Assembly: GCA_943324395.2 (NCBI GenBank)
Contig: CALPLL020000014.1
Location: 1 to 16,038, forward strand
From: Rhizobium sp. Q54
GTDB taxonomy: Bacteria > Bacteroidota > Bacteroidia > Flavobacteriales > Flavobacteriaceae
Length of the DNA stretch: 16,038 nt
Direction: 5' to 3'
Part shown: positions 7,760 to 15,718 of the stretch, one piece after another
How the letters are laid out: each line of letters begins with the position of its first letter
Numbering within the stretch: position 1 is the stretch's first letter
Notes under the pieces: generated by a model
What the model was told of the DNA's origin: nothing
The model's database searches: none
What the model saw: only the letters and a program-made list of their open reading frames with translations
Translations under genes and position numbers: made by a program

Positions 7760-9698
7760 ATAATGAAATTACTATAAATTCACTTCTTCTATTGGCTTGG
7801 TGTTGTTCTTCGGAACAATCTACACCATCAGAACAATTATTTACTAATTTAGTTTCTCCATAACCTCTAGCTGTTAATCTATTAGCAGAAATACCATTTT
7901 TAATTAACCATTTTCTTGTTGATTTAGCTCGGTTGTTAGATAATTTATCATTATAAGTCTGCGTTTGACGACTATCTGTATGTGAATTAATTGCAATTTT
8001 CATAGTAGGATATTCCAATAATACCTCTAAAATTTTAGCCAATTCAATAGCGGCATCTTTACGGATATTGTATTTATCTAAGTCAAAATAAATCTCTTTA
8101 ATATGAAACACTTTAGACAAATCTGTTCCTGGGCCTATAGGAATTATTGTTTTTTCGATAGCTAAAGTCGCTTTCGTTTCTCCTGAATAATTAGGGATTT
8201 GAATTTCCTTTTCATCGGTAGAGTAATCTGTTTTGGAAGCTCTTACATAAAAGCCGTTATTACAGTCGATTGTTCCAAAATTAAATTCTCCATTTTGATT
8301 TGAAATTTGAGTGCTAATTATCTGATGGTCTTTTGAAAATAAAGTAACATCTGAACCTGGAAGAATTTCATTAGTATTTTTGTCTAATACAATACCTGAT
8401 AATTTTTGTTCACAAGGATAAACAATTGGTTTATTCTGAGTAAAGCCATAAATATCGTCATTTCCGCTACCTCCTTCTCTATTGGAAGTAAAAAAACCTT
8501 TTTTTGTAGTTTCGTTTATACAAAAAGAAAAGTCATCTATTTTGCTATTTATTGGAGACCCTATATTTAATACCGAATTCTTTTTATTAATATTCTTTAA
8601 ATCTACCTGAAAAATATCAAGACCTCCTAATCCTGGTCTTCCGTCAGAAGCAAAATATAAAATATTAGATTCAGATATAAATGGAAATGTTTCACGACCC
8701 TCAGTATTAATTACCTTACCTAAGTTTTCTGGCTTGCCAAAAGTGCCATTTGGTTTAATTTCAACTTTATAAATATCAGATTTTCCCAAAGAACCTGGAC
8801 GATCTGACGCAAAATAAAGTGTTTTTTCGTCTGGACTTAGTGTAGGATGCGCATCTTGAAAATTATCTGAATTAAAAGAAAGTTCTGTGATATTATCCCA
8901 TTCTTGCTTTTGATTTATTTGTGCTCTATAAATTTTTAATAATACAGTTCCTTCTGCATTTTGTCCTTTTTTTCCTTTTAAATAATTGTTTCTAGTAAAA
9001 TAAACTGTTTTACCATCTTTAGTAAATGCAGGGGTAGATTCATTGTATTTTGAATCAATATTTTTTGCAAATTTCTTAGGATCAGAAACTAAACCGTCTG
9101 AATTTATCACTCCACTATATAAAGAAGTAAAAGGCAATCCTGTCCAGGAATGGGTTCTTTTAAATATTTGTTTGGATTCTCTTGATGAAGAAAAAACAAG
9201 TTGGTCTTTATAAAATGACCCTCCAAAATCAGAATTTGGGGAATTTATGGTCAATGCCTGAATATCATATCTATCCGAATTTAATTTAATTAAATCTAAA
9301 TAATTTTTATCTGATTGAAGCAGAATAGATCGTTGTTGATTTGGTGCTAATTGAAGATATTGATTCATGTACTTTTCAGATTCTTCGATTTGACCTGAAG
9401 ATTTCAATGTAAGTGCATATCGATAATAGTATTCAGCATTCACTTTTTTAGATATTGAAAATAATTTTTGATACCATTCGGCCGCAATCTTATAATTGGC
9501 ATTATAATAATAGGCATCACCAATTTTTTCGCAAATTTCAGTATTTACATACCCTTTCTTTACAATTTTCTCATAGGTTTTAATTGCATCTATATAAGCT
9601 AGTTTTTGGCTTTGCTTATCTGCGATGTTAATTTTACTATTTTGAGCAAAAACACCAATTGTAAAACTAAATATTAATGTGTAAATTATATTTTTCAT
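7758..9698 (-). CDS. OmpA-family protein with TPR, PD40 propeller and carboxypeptidase-regulatory-like domain (PorE-like architecture)
   Basis: The 646-aa protein has a signal peptide ending about FAQ|N (residue 19), TPR-like helices (about 25-120), and PD40 propeller blades including SPDEKTLYFASDRPG (288-302), ILYFASDGRPGLGGLDIF (346-363) and GFFTSNREGGSGNDDIYGF (401-419). A CarboxypepD-reg-like beta domain follows (about 432-512), then a C-terminal OmpA domain (about 535-646). The OmpA part shows HTDSR (573-577) and LSNNRAKS (586-593), with D575 and R590 as the expected diaminopimelate-binding pair. It should bind peptidoglycan from the periplasm. The order of domains is that of PorE, a T9SS-associated lipoprotein of Porphyromonas gingivalis, but here there is no lipobox cysteine. 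As last gene of the operon, behind a SprF-like gene, it is probably an anchor or accessory for the exported proteins upstream (inference). Confidence 0.9.
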   Translation of the reverse strand: MKNIIYTLIFSFTIGVFAQNSKINIADKQSQKLAYIDAIKTYEKIVKKGYVNTEICEKIGDAYYYNANYKIAAEWYQKLFSISKKVNAEYYYRYALTLKSSGQIEESEKYMNQYLQLAPNQQRSILLQSDKNYLDLIKLNSDRYDIQALTINSPNSDFGGSFYKDQLVFSSSRESKQIFKRTHSWTGLPFTSLYSGVINSDGLVSDPKKFAKNIDSKYNESTPAFTKDGKTVYFTRNNYLKGKKGQNAEGTVLLKIYRAQINQKQEWDNITELSFNSDNFQDAHPTLSPDEKTLYFASDRPGSLGKSDIYKVEIKPNGTFGKPENLGKVINTEGRETFPFISESNILYFASDGRPGLGGLDIFQVDLKNINKKNSVLNIGSPINSKIDDFSFCINETTKKGFFTSNREGGSGNDDIYGFTQNKPIVYPCEQKLSGIVLDKNTNEILPGSDVTLFSKDHQIISTQISNQNGEFNFGTIDCNNGFYVRASKTDYSTDEKEIQIPNYSGETKATLAIEKTIIPIGPGTDLSKVFHIKEIYFDLDKYNIRKDAAIELAKILEVLLEYPTMKIAINSHTDSRQTQTYNDKLSNNRAKSTRKWLIKNGISANRLTARGYGETKLVNNCSDGVDCSEEQHQANRRSEFIVISL

Positions 9699-9708
9699 GT
9701 TATATATA

Positions 9709-10617
9709 TTAAAAAAAACGTGGTGAAACTAATTTATCTTTTTTATAAATAAATTCATAGCGTATAAAAATTTCATGTGATCCAGAATTGTATCGATTTA
9801 AAGCTGTAGTATCAAAATCATAACTATAACCAAAAAACAACGCATCATTTACCTGAAATCCTGCCAATCCAGTTAAAGCAGAATCCATTCGATAAGCAGC
9901 GCCCAAAACAAATTTATTCATAAAAAGAGTATTTGCCGAGAGATCGAATTGAACTGGAGCACCTGTAACTATTTTAGAAACAATTGCTGGTTTAAACTTA
10001 ATCCAATTGGACAAATCAAAAACATAACCTCCAATTACATAATAATTCATCCTTTGAGACTTGATAGAAATTTCATTGTCATTGTATAAATTGGATTCCA
10101 TTATGTTTGGAATTGATATTCCTAGATAATATTTATCTGAATGCAAATAGGTACCTAAACCAAAATTAGGAGATAATTTAGAACTTACGCTTTTCCATTT
10201 AGGGTCATTGGCTTGAAATGGGGTAACTTTAAACTGATCAAAACTAAAAAAACTTGCACTACCTTTTAATCCAAAAGATAAATTAGTCTTTTCCGTTAAA
10301 CGAACAGTATAAGAAATATCACCTGAGAAAGTACTTTGTTCGGTTGGACCAATTCGATCCGATATTGCAGAAATACCAAGCCCTATATTAGTTTCTGGTA
10401 TTGGAGTATTGATTGAAAATGTACTTGTTGTTGGAGCTCCCTCAAATCCAACCCATTGAGATCGATGCAATGCCAAAATACTCAATACATCTCGAGAACC
10501 CGCATAGGCTGGATTTACAGAAATTGTATTGTACATATATTGAGAATATTGTGCATCCTGTTGAGCGTAAATAATATTTGAAATAATTAGTACCAAAAAA
10601 GTTAGTTTACTTTTCAT
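9709..10617 (-). CDS. SprF/PorP family T9SS outer-membrane protein
   Basis: The 302-aa protein starts with a signal peptide (cleavage about YA|Q, residue 18/19) and then the family hallmark QQDAQYSQYMYNTISVNPAY (19-38) with AGSRD after it. The rest is alternating short beta segments typical of an outer-membrane barrel, ending in an aromatic Phe-Phe. This is the PorP/SprF family (TIGR03519). In Flavobacterium johnsoniae, SprF, encoded just downstream of the adhesin gene sprB, is needed for SprB export. Related SprF-like proteins are paired with other cargo that carries type B sorting domains. The gene lies directly after two such cargo genes (10-nt gap), so it is probably their dedicated secretion partner or cell-surface attachment site. 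It is probably a paralogue, not the core PorP of the secretion machine, since the core genes porK-N are not nearby. Confidence 0.92.
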   Translation of the reverse strand: MKSKLTFLVLIISNIIYAQQDAQYSQYMYNTISVNPAYAGSRDVLSILALHRSQWVGFEGAPTTSTFSINTPIPETNIGLGISAISDRIGPTEQSTFSGDISYTVRLTEKTNLSFGLKGSASFFSFDQFKVTPFQANDPKWKSVSSKLSPNFGLGTYLHSDKYYLGISIPNIMESNLYNDNEISIKSQRMNYYVIGGYVFDLSNWIKFKPAIVSKIVTGAPVQFDLSANTLFMNKFVLGAAYRMDSALTGLAGFQVNDALFFGYSYDFDTTALNRYNSGSHEIFIRYEFIYKKDKLVSPRFF

Positions 10618-10627
10618 TTAAATTAAT

Positions 10628-10936
10628 TTAATAGGTTAAATATAAATATCCTGTTTTTTCTATTCTATTGCCACTTATTGGCTTGTAAAATTTAATTATA
10701 TAAAAATAAGTGCCTTCTGGAAGATTAGCGTTGGAGTTAATGGTTAATTTCCCTTCTGATTTACCAGAAAAAGTTCTGTCGGAATTATTATAATTATTCG
10801 CTTCATAAACTAATACTCCCCATCTATTAAAAATTTGAACATTATTAGAAGGATATTTTAATATGCCATCTATGTATAAAAATTCGTTAACACCGTCATT
10901 GTCTACTGATACAAAATTACTCACATTGACATCACA
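10628..10936 (-). repeat. Type B sorting domain, copy 2 of a near-duplicate pair
   Basis: Codons for residues 638-739 of the 739-aa protein plus the stop. It is the partner of the copy at 12859-13167. The parts of the two proteins upstream of this domain are not alike, so the similarity starts sharply near CDV. Confidence 0.9.
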
Positions 10937-12847
10937 TGAATCTGAAGCATCATCAAAATCACAAGGATCTTTAACCTCTATAGTTACAATTGCAGAATCA
11001 CAATTATTCGGATTAATAACCTGACAGATAGAATAGGTCAAAGTATAAGAGCCAATGGGTGTGCCTATTGGAACATTTAAAATCCCATTACTATTTATTG
11101 AAGCCCCATTAATTCCACCATTATTTACAATCGTAAATGCAACATCATTTGGATTTAGCGGTGCATTGTTCAAAGTATCATTTGTATACAACGTAATTGA
11201 AGCCCCTACTTGCGAGTTAATTGGTGGATTATTAATATCATTTACAGCATCTATTGGCACACTTAGAAGACAATCAACTAATACAGCTGGTGAAGTTCTT
11301 GAAACTCCGCATGATCTAGTACCTGAAACAGAGTAATTCCCTGGTGCTGTAGGAAAATAAGTTTGATTTGTTGCCCCAGAAATAATTGTATCATTAAAAT
11401 ACCATTGGTAAGGGAAAAAACCTGCATCGGCAGTTAAGGTAACTCCTGAACAATATGTTGAAGTACTTGTAATAGTGGGTTGTTCTGGAGTATTTCCAAA
11501 AGAGGAATAGAAACCTGCCATACTAAATCCTCCACCTTGTTCAACAATAGAAACGCTCATTTTTGCAGTTGAGTTGACAATAATTTCTTCTTGATTACTT
11601 ACATCAGAATCAGTGAATTTTATTAAATAATAACCTGTAGTACCTATTTGAAATCTTGGATTACCAGATGAAGTTTCAATATTAGTTCCATTTACATATA
11701 CAATTGCACTCGGATCATTTAAAAGTATATTTCCAACATAGGGTAATTCTGTATTCAAATAACTCCTAAATTTTCTAATTTCAATTCTATTACTTCCTGT
11801 ACAAGCCTCTAAAGGTGGGCTCATTGACATGTCATTTTCACAATTGTCGGCAACACCTTGATAAATTACAACAGGCTTATTTGAAGTTACATTCGAAGAG
11901 CTATAAATATTACTTCCGTCACCATGAAAAATAGAGGTGTAATCACCTGCATTGACAAGAGTATAAGTATTACTTCCTATAGAAGTTCCTAAATTATTAT
12001 AATTCACCACATTTACAGTTGTGTTATTTTGTGTTGCTATAATTGTACTTTGTTCTGGCAAGTTTGTACTCGCTCCGGGTGTTCCTTTACCTCTAACGAT
12101 AATATAATTAGTACCTGCAATTCTAGTTGGTAAAACTTGTGTAAAAACTCCATCCGTACATCCACCTGGAGCATCACCCCAATTTCCACTATTTACAACC
12201 ACCGATTTGTCTGAGGTTAACTGAGCACCAATATTGGTTTGAAAACAATAGGATTGACCTGCATTTAAAGTAATTAAAGCATTTCCATTAAGATTTACAT
12301 GAGTGTCATTAGAAATTGCCATAACACTATACAATGGTGCTGCAAGACTTCCAATTCCGTTTAAGCCTGCATAATTACTTCGGTAGTATCCTAATCTAAA
12401 TTCAACACCTATCCCTTGATCTCCATAACTAGATAAAGAGGAATTACCTTTAATAAAATTGGCGTTACCCCCATTTATCTGATCGCTTTCTTCATTTCGA
12501 ATACTAACTGCTATTTTTTCTGTACTTGAAACTATTAATCCTTCTGCATTATATAAGGTATTACTACGATGAGCAGGTGTACATGCAGCGCCGCAAGGTG
12601 GGTTTGTAAACCGATAACGAATTGGCAGTCCTTGAACTACACTTAAAGTGGTTAATAACACTCCATCGCTAGATTTAACCTCAACGTTTATAGGAGTTGT
12701 ATTTTCTGTAGAAACTATTAATTCGTTTGCTTGATCAAAATAATACCAAGGCGCTGGAGCTATATAATGCTTTTTGGCATACTGAGCATTCGCTTTAAAT
12801 CCAATAGTAAAAATAAAAAAAGTAATAAATAATAATTTTAATTTCAT
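10628..12847 (-). CDS. T9SS-secreted protein with IgGFc-binding-like region and type B sorting domain
   Basis: The 739-aa protein has a signal peptide (about 1-21, ANA|QY). Residues about 25-450 resemble the N-terminal IgGFc-binding-protein domain: FTQVLPTRIAGTNYIIVRGK (235-254), QSTIIATQNNTTVNV (266-280), then SNKPVVIYQGVAD (322-334) and MSMSPPLEAC (340-349). An Ig-like segment with paired Cys follows (about 457-526). A second beta-sandwich domain follows (532-625), beginning DAVNDINNPP, a cadherin-like start. The last 102 residues (638-739) form the gliding-motility-associated C-terminal domain (type B CTD, TIGR04131), including NNVQIFNRWGVLVYE and LPEGTYFYIIKF. It should be exported across the outer membrane by the T9SS. 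Adhesion or binding is an inference from the fold, and the IgG-binding name should not be taken as a function. There is no catalytic motif. It is second in the operon. Confidence 0.88.
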   Translation of the reverse strand: MKLKLLFITFFIFTIGFKANAQYAKKHYIAPAPWYYFDQANELIVSTENTTPINVEVKSSDGVLLTTLSVVQGLPIRYRFTNPPCGAACTPAHRSNTLYNAEGLIVSSTEKIAVSIRNEESDQINGGNANFIKGNSSLSSYGDQGIGVEFRLGYYRSNYAGLNGIGSLAAPLYSVMAISNDTHVNLNGNALITLNAGQSYCFQTNIGAQLTSDKSVVVNSGNWGDAPGGCTDGVFTQVLPTRIAGTNYIIVRGKGTPGASTNLPEQSTIIATQNNTTVNVVNYNNLGTSIGSNTYTLVNAGDYTSIFHGDGSNIYSSSNVTSNKPVVIYQGVADNCENDMSMSPPLEACTGSNRIEIRKFRSYLNTELPYVGNILLNDPSAIVYVNGTNIETSSGNPRFQIGTTGYYLIKFTDSDVSNQEEIIVNSTAKMSVSIVEQGGGFSMAGFYSSFGNTPEQPTITSTSTYCSGVTLTADAGFFPYQWYFNDTIISGATNQTYFPTAPGNYSVSGTRSCGVSRTSPAVLVDCLLSVPIDAVNDINNPPINSQVGASITLYTNDTLNNAPLNPNDVAFTIVNNGGINGASINSNGILNVPIGTPIGSYTLTYSICQVINPNNCDSAIVTIEVKDPCDFDDASDSCDVNVSNFVSVDNDGVNEFLYIDGILKYPSNNVQIFNRWGVLVYEANNYNNSDRTFSGKSEGKLTINSNANLPEGTYFYIIKFYKPISGNRIEKTGYLYLTY

Positions 12848-12858
12848 ATTAATAATAT

Positions 12859-13167
12859 TTAATAAGTTAAATACAAATATCCTGTTTTTTCAATTCTAAT
12901 ACCACTTCTAGGTTTAGTATATTTTATAACATAATAATAAGTACCTTCGGGTAAATTTGAATTTACATCAAAAGTTAGTCTTCCCTCTGATTTTCCATTA
13001 AAAGATTTATCTGCATTATTATATCCATTGATTTCATAGACTAATATTCCCCATCTATTAAAAATTTGAACATTATTATCTGGATAATAGGTAATTCCAT
13101 CAATAGTAAAAATTTCATTTATTTGATCATTATTAACTGAAACAAAGTTATACACAGTAACATCACA
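12859..13167 (-). repeat. Type B sorting domain, copy 1 of a near-duplicate pair
   Basis: Codons for residues 800-901 of the 901-aa protein plus the stop. By ungapped alignment by eye, 73 of 102 residues are identical to copy 2 at 10628-10936, and both end in EKTGYLYLTY. It includes a 31-base stretch (13048-13078) identical to 10817-10847. Confidence 0.9.
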
Positions 13168-15564
13168 TTCATTAATTTTTACTAATACTGGTAATCTATT
13201 TAAACTTGAACATCCATTAACTACTTCTTCTGCGTAATAGGTTGTTTGATTTTGTAATTCTGTACTTATTGAAAGTGAATTTCCTCCTATAGGTTGACTA
13301 AACCACTGAACTGTGTTACCATCTCCGTTAACATTTAAATCTGATAAAAAAGCAACAAAACAAAAGTCTTGAACTGCATTCCCTGAAGGTGTAGCAGGTA
13401 AACGGGTAATATTTATTGTAGCCGTGTTTGAAATACCTACACATGGTGAAATAGCAGACACGCTATAATTAAAAATACTCGAATTAGCACCAAAATCTGA
13501 AGTGTATAATCCTGGTATCGCATTGAAAACCCCACCACTTCCTGAAGTTTGACTCCATACCCCACCACTTTCTTGATTGGAAATAACAGTATTTAAATCG
13601 ATAACCGCTCCAAAATTCTCGCAAATGTCCAATACTCCGTTTAATCCTAGTTGTGGTTGACGATTTATATTAATTGTTGCAATACTTTCATCATCATTAC
13701 AACTAGTCATTCCAGTGATTGTATATTTAAAAATACTATTTGTAGCACCTAAAGCAGCGGTATAAATTGCAGTATTAGAGTTAAAGTTACCTCCAATTCC
13801 TGAAATTCTTGACCAGGAACCTGACGGCTGTTGATTTGTAATAATACTTGTTAAATTAACTGGAATGGTATTGCTATCACAAATAGTAGAAGTTCCATCA
13901 ACACCTGCATCGGCATGAGGATTTACAATTACTGTTGCAACATTATTTACATTTACACACGGAGAATCTCCAGTAACGGTATACAAAAAGGTACTTGTTG
14001 AGGCAGCATTCTGAGTAGTGTAAGTTCCAATAGAATTAAAAATTCCTCCTGTTCCTGTTAATTGAGTCCAACTACCTCCTGGTTCTTCATTTATTAATAT
14101 TGAATTTAACTGAATTGCATCTGGATTGTTATCACAAATAGTAATTGAACTATCAATCCCTGCAACCGGCTGTCTTGAAATAGTTATTGGAAAACTAACA
14201 TTTCGAGCAGGACAACCTTCAAAAGCTGGAATTAGATAATTAATATTAAATGTACCTGAAGAAACTTGATAGGGTGAAAATTCGCCATTATTAGAATTTA
14301 AAACAAGTCCTGGCGGGACTGATGAAAATGAGCCTCCTAAATAACTCCCTGTTCCACTTAATTGAACTTGCTGTGTACTATTATTTGAATTACAAAACAA
14401 ACTTATTGGATAATTTATAGAAGCAGTAGGTGGATCGACAACAGTTATTTGTTTTGTAATAGAATCAACACAACCAATTGAATTTGTTACCGTTAGCGTA
14501 ACATTATATGGCCCTGGATTAGCATAAACATGTGTTGGTGAAACTGAAGTTGATGTTTGTCCATCTCCAAAATTCCACAAAAAAGAATTAGAAGTTAAAT
14601 CAGTTCCTGGAGAAGTAGTCGATAAATTTGTAAAATTAGCCCCGCTAGTACAATTATTTTGTATTGACAAATTAAAATCCGGAATTGGTGGTGCTGGTTG
14701 TAATATTGTTGTTAATTGAACAATACATCCTGTTACTGAAGTTAATTGACAAGTTACAGTTTGACCAATAATAGGATTACTTATGGAGATATTTTGTGAG
14801 GTTGATCCAGTACTCCATAAATAGGTAAAACCTAGTGGAGCTGAAAGTGTTACATCGGTAGTTCCAACACAAAAATTAGTGTTTATTCGTAAAGAAGTAC
14901 AAAAAGCATCAATGTATGCGTATCCATAATGGCCTCCTAAATCACAATCACCAGTGGCAAACTCTATAGAAATTGGTCCTGTACCAAAAGGAGTTAAATC
15001 AATTCCAACTGTTGTCCAATTTTTATATCTCACAGGGGCATTGGTAGTTATTGTACAAGTCTGAAAACCTGGTAAAGTGGCATTTGCAACAACTTCATAT
15101 TGTCCGCAAGTGGGATTAACTATTTGTCCATTAGAATTGAGTATTTTTAAACCAAATCTAGGTTGATCGTCTGCAGTATGCCCAAGTGGATTTTGAAAAA
15201 CTACGGCATATTTATATATAAATAAAGAATTTGAAGCATCAACTACCGGAATGGTATAAATTAATTTTTCAGCTTGTCTTCCAACGCCTGAATTGCCTAA
15301 TCTGGCCGAATAAGTTCCCCCAGGAGCAACAACGCTAACATTATTACAAGTGTTTGGATCAGTTCCTGTTCCTGACATAATTGTGTGTCTACCAGAAATA
15401 ATAGCCGATGGCGTGGTAATAATTGGGCAGCAAGTACCTGTTTGCGCACTCCAACCATTTAAATTACCTAATTCAAAATCTGAATTTGTACAAGCAGATT
15501 GACTTTGCACTAAAAGACTTGAAAAAAAGAATACCACTAAACCTATTATGCGAGCAAATTTCAT
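12859..15564 (-). CDS. T9SS-secreted multi-domain protein with PKD domain, triplicated module and type B sorting domain
   Basis: The 901-aa protein is first in the operon. It has a signal peptide (about 1-22) and then a cysteine-containing beta-rich domain (24-225) beginning SDFELGNLNGW and ending GHYGYAYIDAFC, a layout I would expect of a jelly-roll carbohydrate- or ligand-binding fold (inference). An Ig-like segment follows (229-288). A PKD domain is seen at about 295-376, with FLWNFGDGQTSTSVSPTHVY (328-347). After a diverged module (380-465) come three tandem modules of about 85 residues (466-548, 549-634, 635-720), and an Ig-like linker. The last 102 residues (800-901) are a type B CTD. 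No enzyme motif is visible. Function as surface adhesin or filament is likely but unproven. The ATG at 15564 gives a clean signal peptide. Confidence 0.88.
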   Translation of the reverse strand: MKFARIIGLVVFFFSSLLVQSQSACTNSDFELGNLNGWSAQTGTCCPIITTPSAIISGRHTIMSGTGTDPNTCNNVSVVAPGGTYSARLGNSGVGRQAEKLIYTIPVVDASNSLFIYKYAVVFQNPLGHTADDQPRFGLKILNSNGQIVNPTCGQYEVVANATLPGFQTCTITTNAPVRYKNWTTVGIDLTPFGTGPISIEFATGDCDLGGHYGYAYIDAFCTSLRINTNFCVGTTDVTLSAPLGFTYLWSTGSTSQNISISNPIIGQTVTCQLTSVTGCIVQLTTILQPAPPIPDFNLSIQNNCTSGANFTNLSTTSPGTDLTSNSFLWNFGDGQTSTSVSPTHVYANPGPYNVTLTVTNSIGCVDSITKQITVVDPPTASINYPISLFCNSNNSTQQVQLSGTGSYLGGSFSSVPPGLVLNSNNGEFSPYQVSSGTFNINYLIPAFEGCPARNVSFPITISRQPVAGIDSSITICDNNPDAIQLNSILINEEPGGSWTQLTGTGGIFNSIGTYTTQNAASTSTFLYTVTGDSPCVNVNNVATVIVNPHADAGVDGTSTICDSNTIPVNLTSIITNQQPSGSWSRISGIGGNFNSNTAIYTAALGATNSIFKYTITGMTSCNDDESIATININRQPQLGLNGVLDICENFGAVIDLNTVISNQESGGVWSQTSGSGGVFNAIPGLYTSDFGANSSIFNYSVSAISPCVGISNTATINITRLPATPSGNAVQDFCFVAFLSDLNVNGDGNTVQWFSQPIGGNSLSISTELQNQTTYYAEEVVNGCSSLNRLPVLVKINECDVTVYNFVSVNNDQINEIFTIDGITYYPDNNVQIFNRWGILVYEINGYNNADKSFNGKSEGRLTFDVNSNLPEGTYYYVIKYTKPRSGIRIEKTGYLYLTY
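13405..14169 (-). repeat. Three tandem ~85-residue modules within the 901-aa protein
   Basis: The modules cover residues 466-548, 549-634 and 635-720. Each has a DxC-like start (ITICDNN, STICDSN, LDICENF), then a segment of the form LN-I-NEEPGGSWTQLTGTGG (NQQPSGSWSRISGIGG; NQESGGVWSQTSGSGG), then F-YTV-G-SPC and a closing ATI-I-. Each holds two Cys at matching places, which could form a disulfide in each module. They look like repeated Ig-like stalk domains. Confidence 0.85.
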
Positions 15565-15590
15565 AAATTAGAAATAGTTTATAAATCAAT

Positions 15591-15620
15591 CAAAATTATG
15601 ACACTCAAAAGATCTTTCAT
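15591..15620 (-). promoter_or_regulatory. Candidate promoter of the four-gene T9SS cargo operon
   Basis: On the minus strand, TAATTTTG (15591-15598) matches the -7 consensus TAnnTTTG fully. Nineteen bases upstream lies ATG (15618-15620), two of three bases of the -33 TTG. Transcription would begin near 15584, about 20 nt before the start codon at 15564. The weak -33 box could mean an activator is needed. Confidence 0.45.
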
Positions 15621-15685
15621 TTTTATCGAATTCATAAAAATATGTTAACAAACTTATGAAAAAAAATTGTTATAAATTTAAATAT

Positions 15686-15718
15686 TTATTAAACGTAAGA
15701 ATTTGATTATTAAACGTA
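15686..15718. repeat. 12-bp direct repeat, period 21 bp, upstream of the operon
   Basis: TTATTAAACGTA occurs at 15686-15697 and again at 15707-15718. The start-to-start distance of 21 bp is two helical turns, so both copies face the same side of the DNA. They lie about 70-100 bp upstream of the candidate -33 box, a place where an activator could bind. Function is inferred. Confidence 0.5.

Noticed and set aside
11055..11336. 93-aa plus-strand open frame inside the 739-aa secreted protein gene
   Set aside because: It is antisense to Ig-like and cadherin-like domain codons with no signal or domain of its own; a shadow frame.
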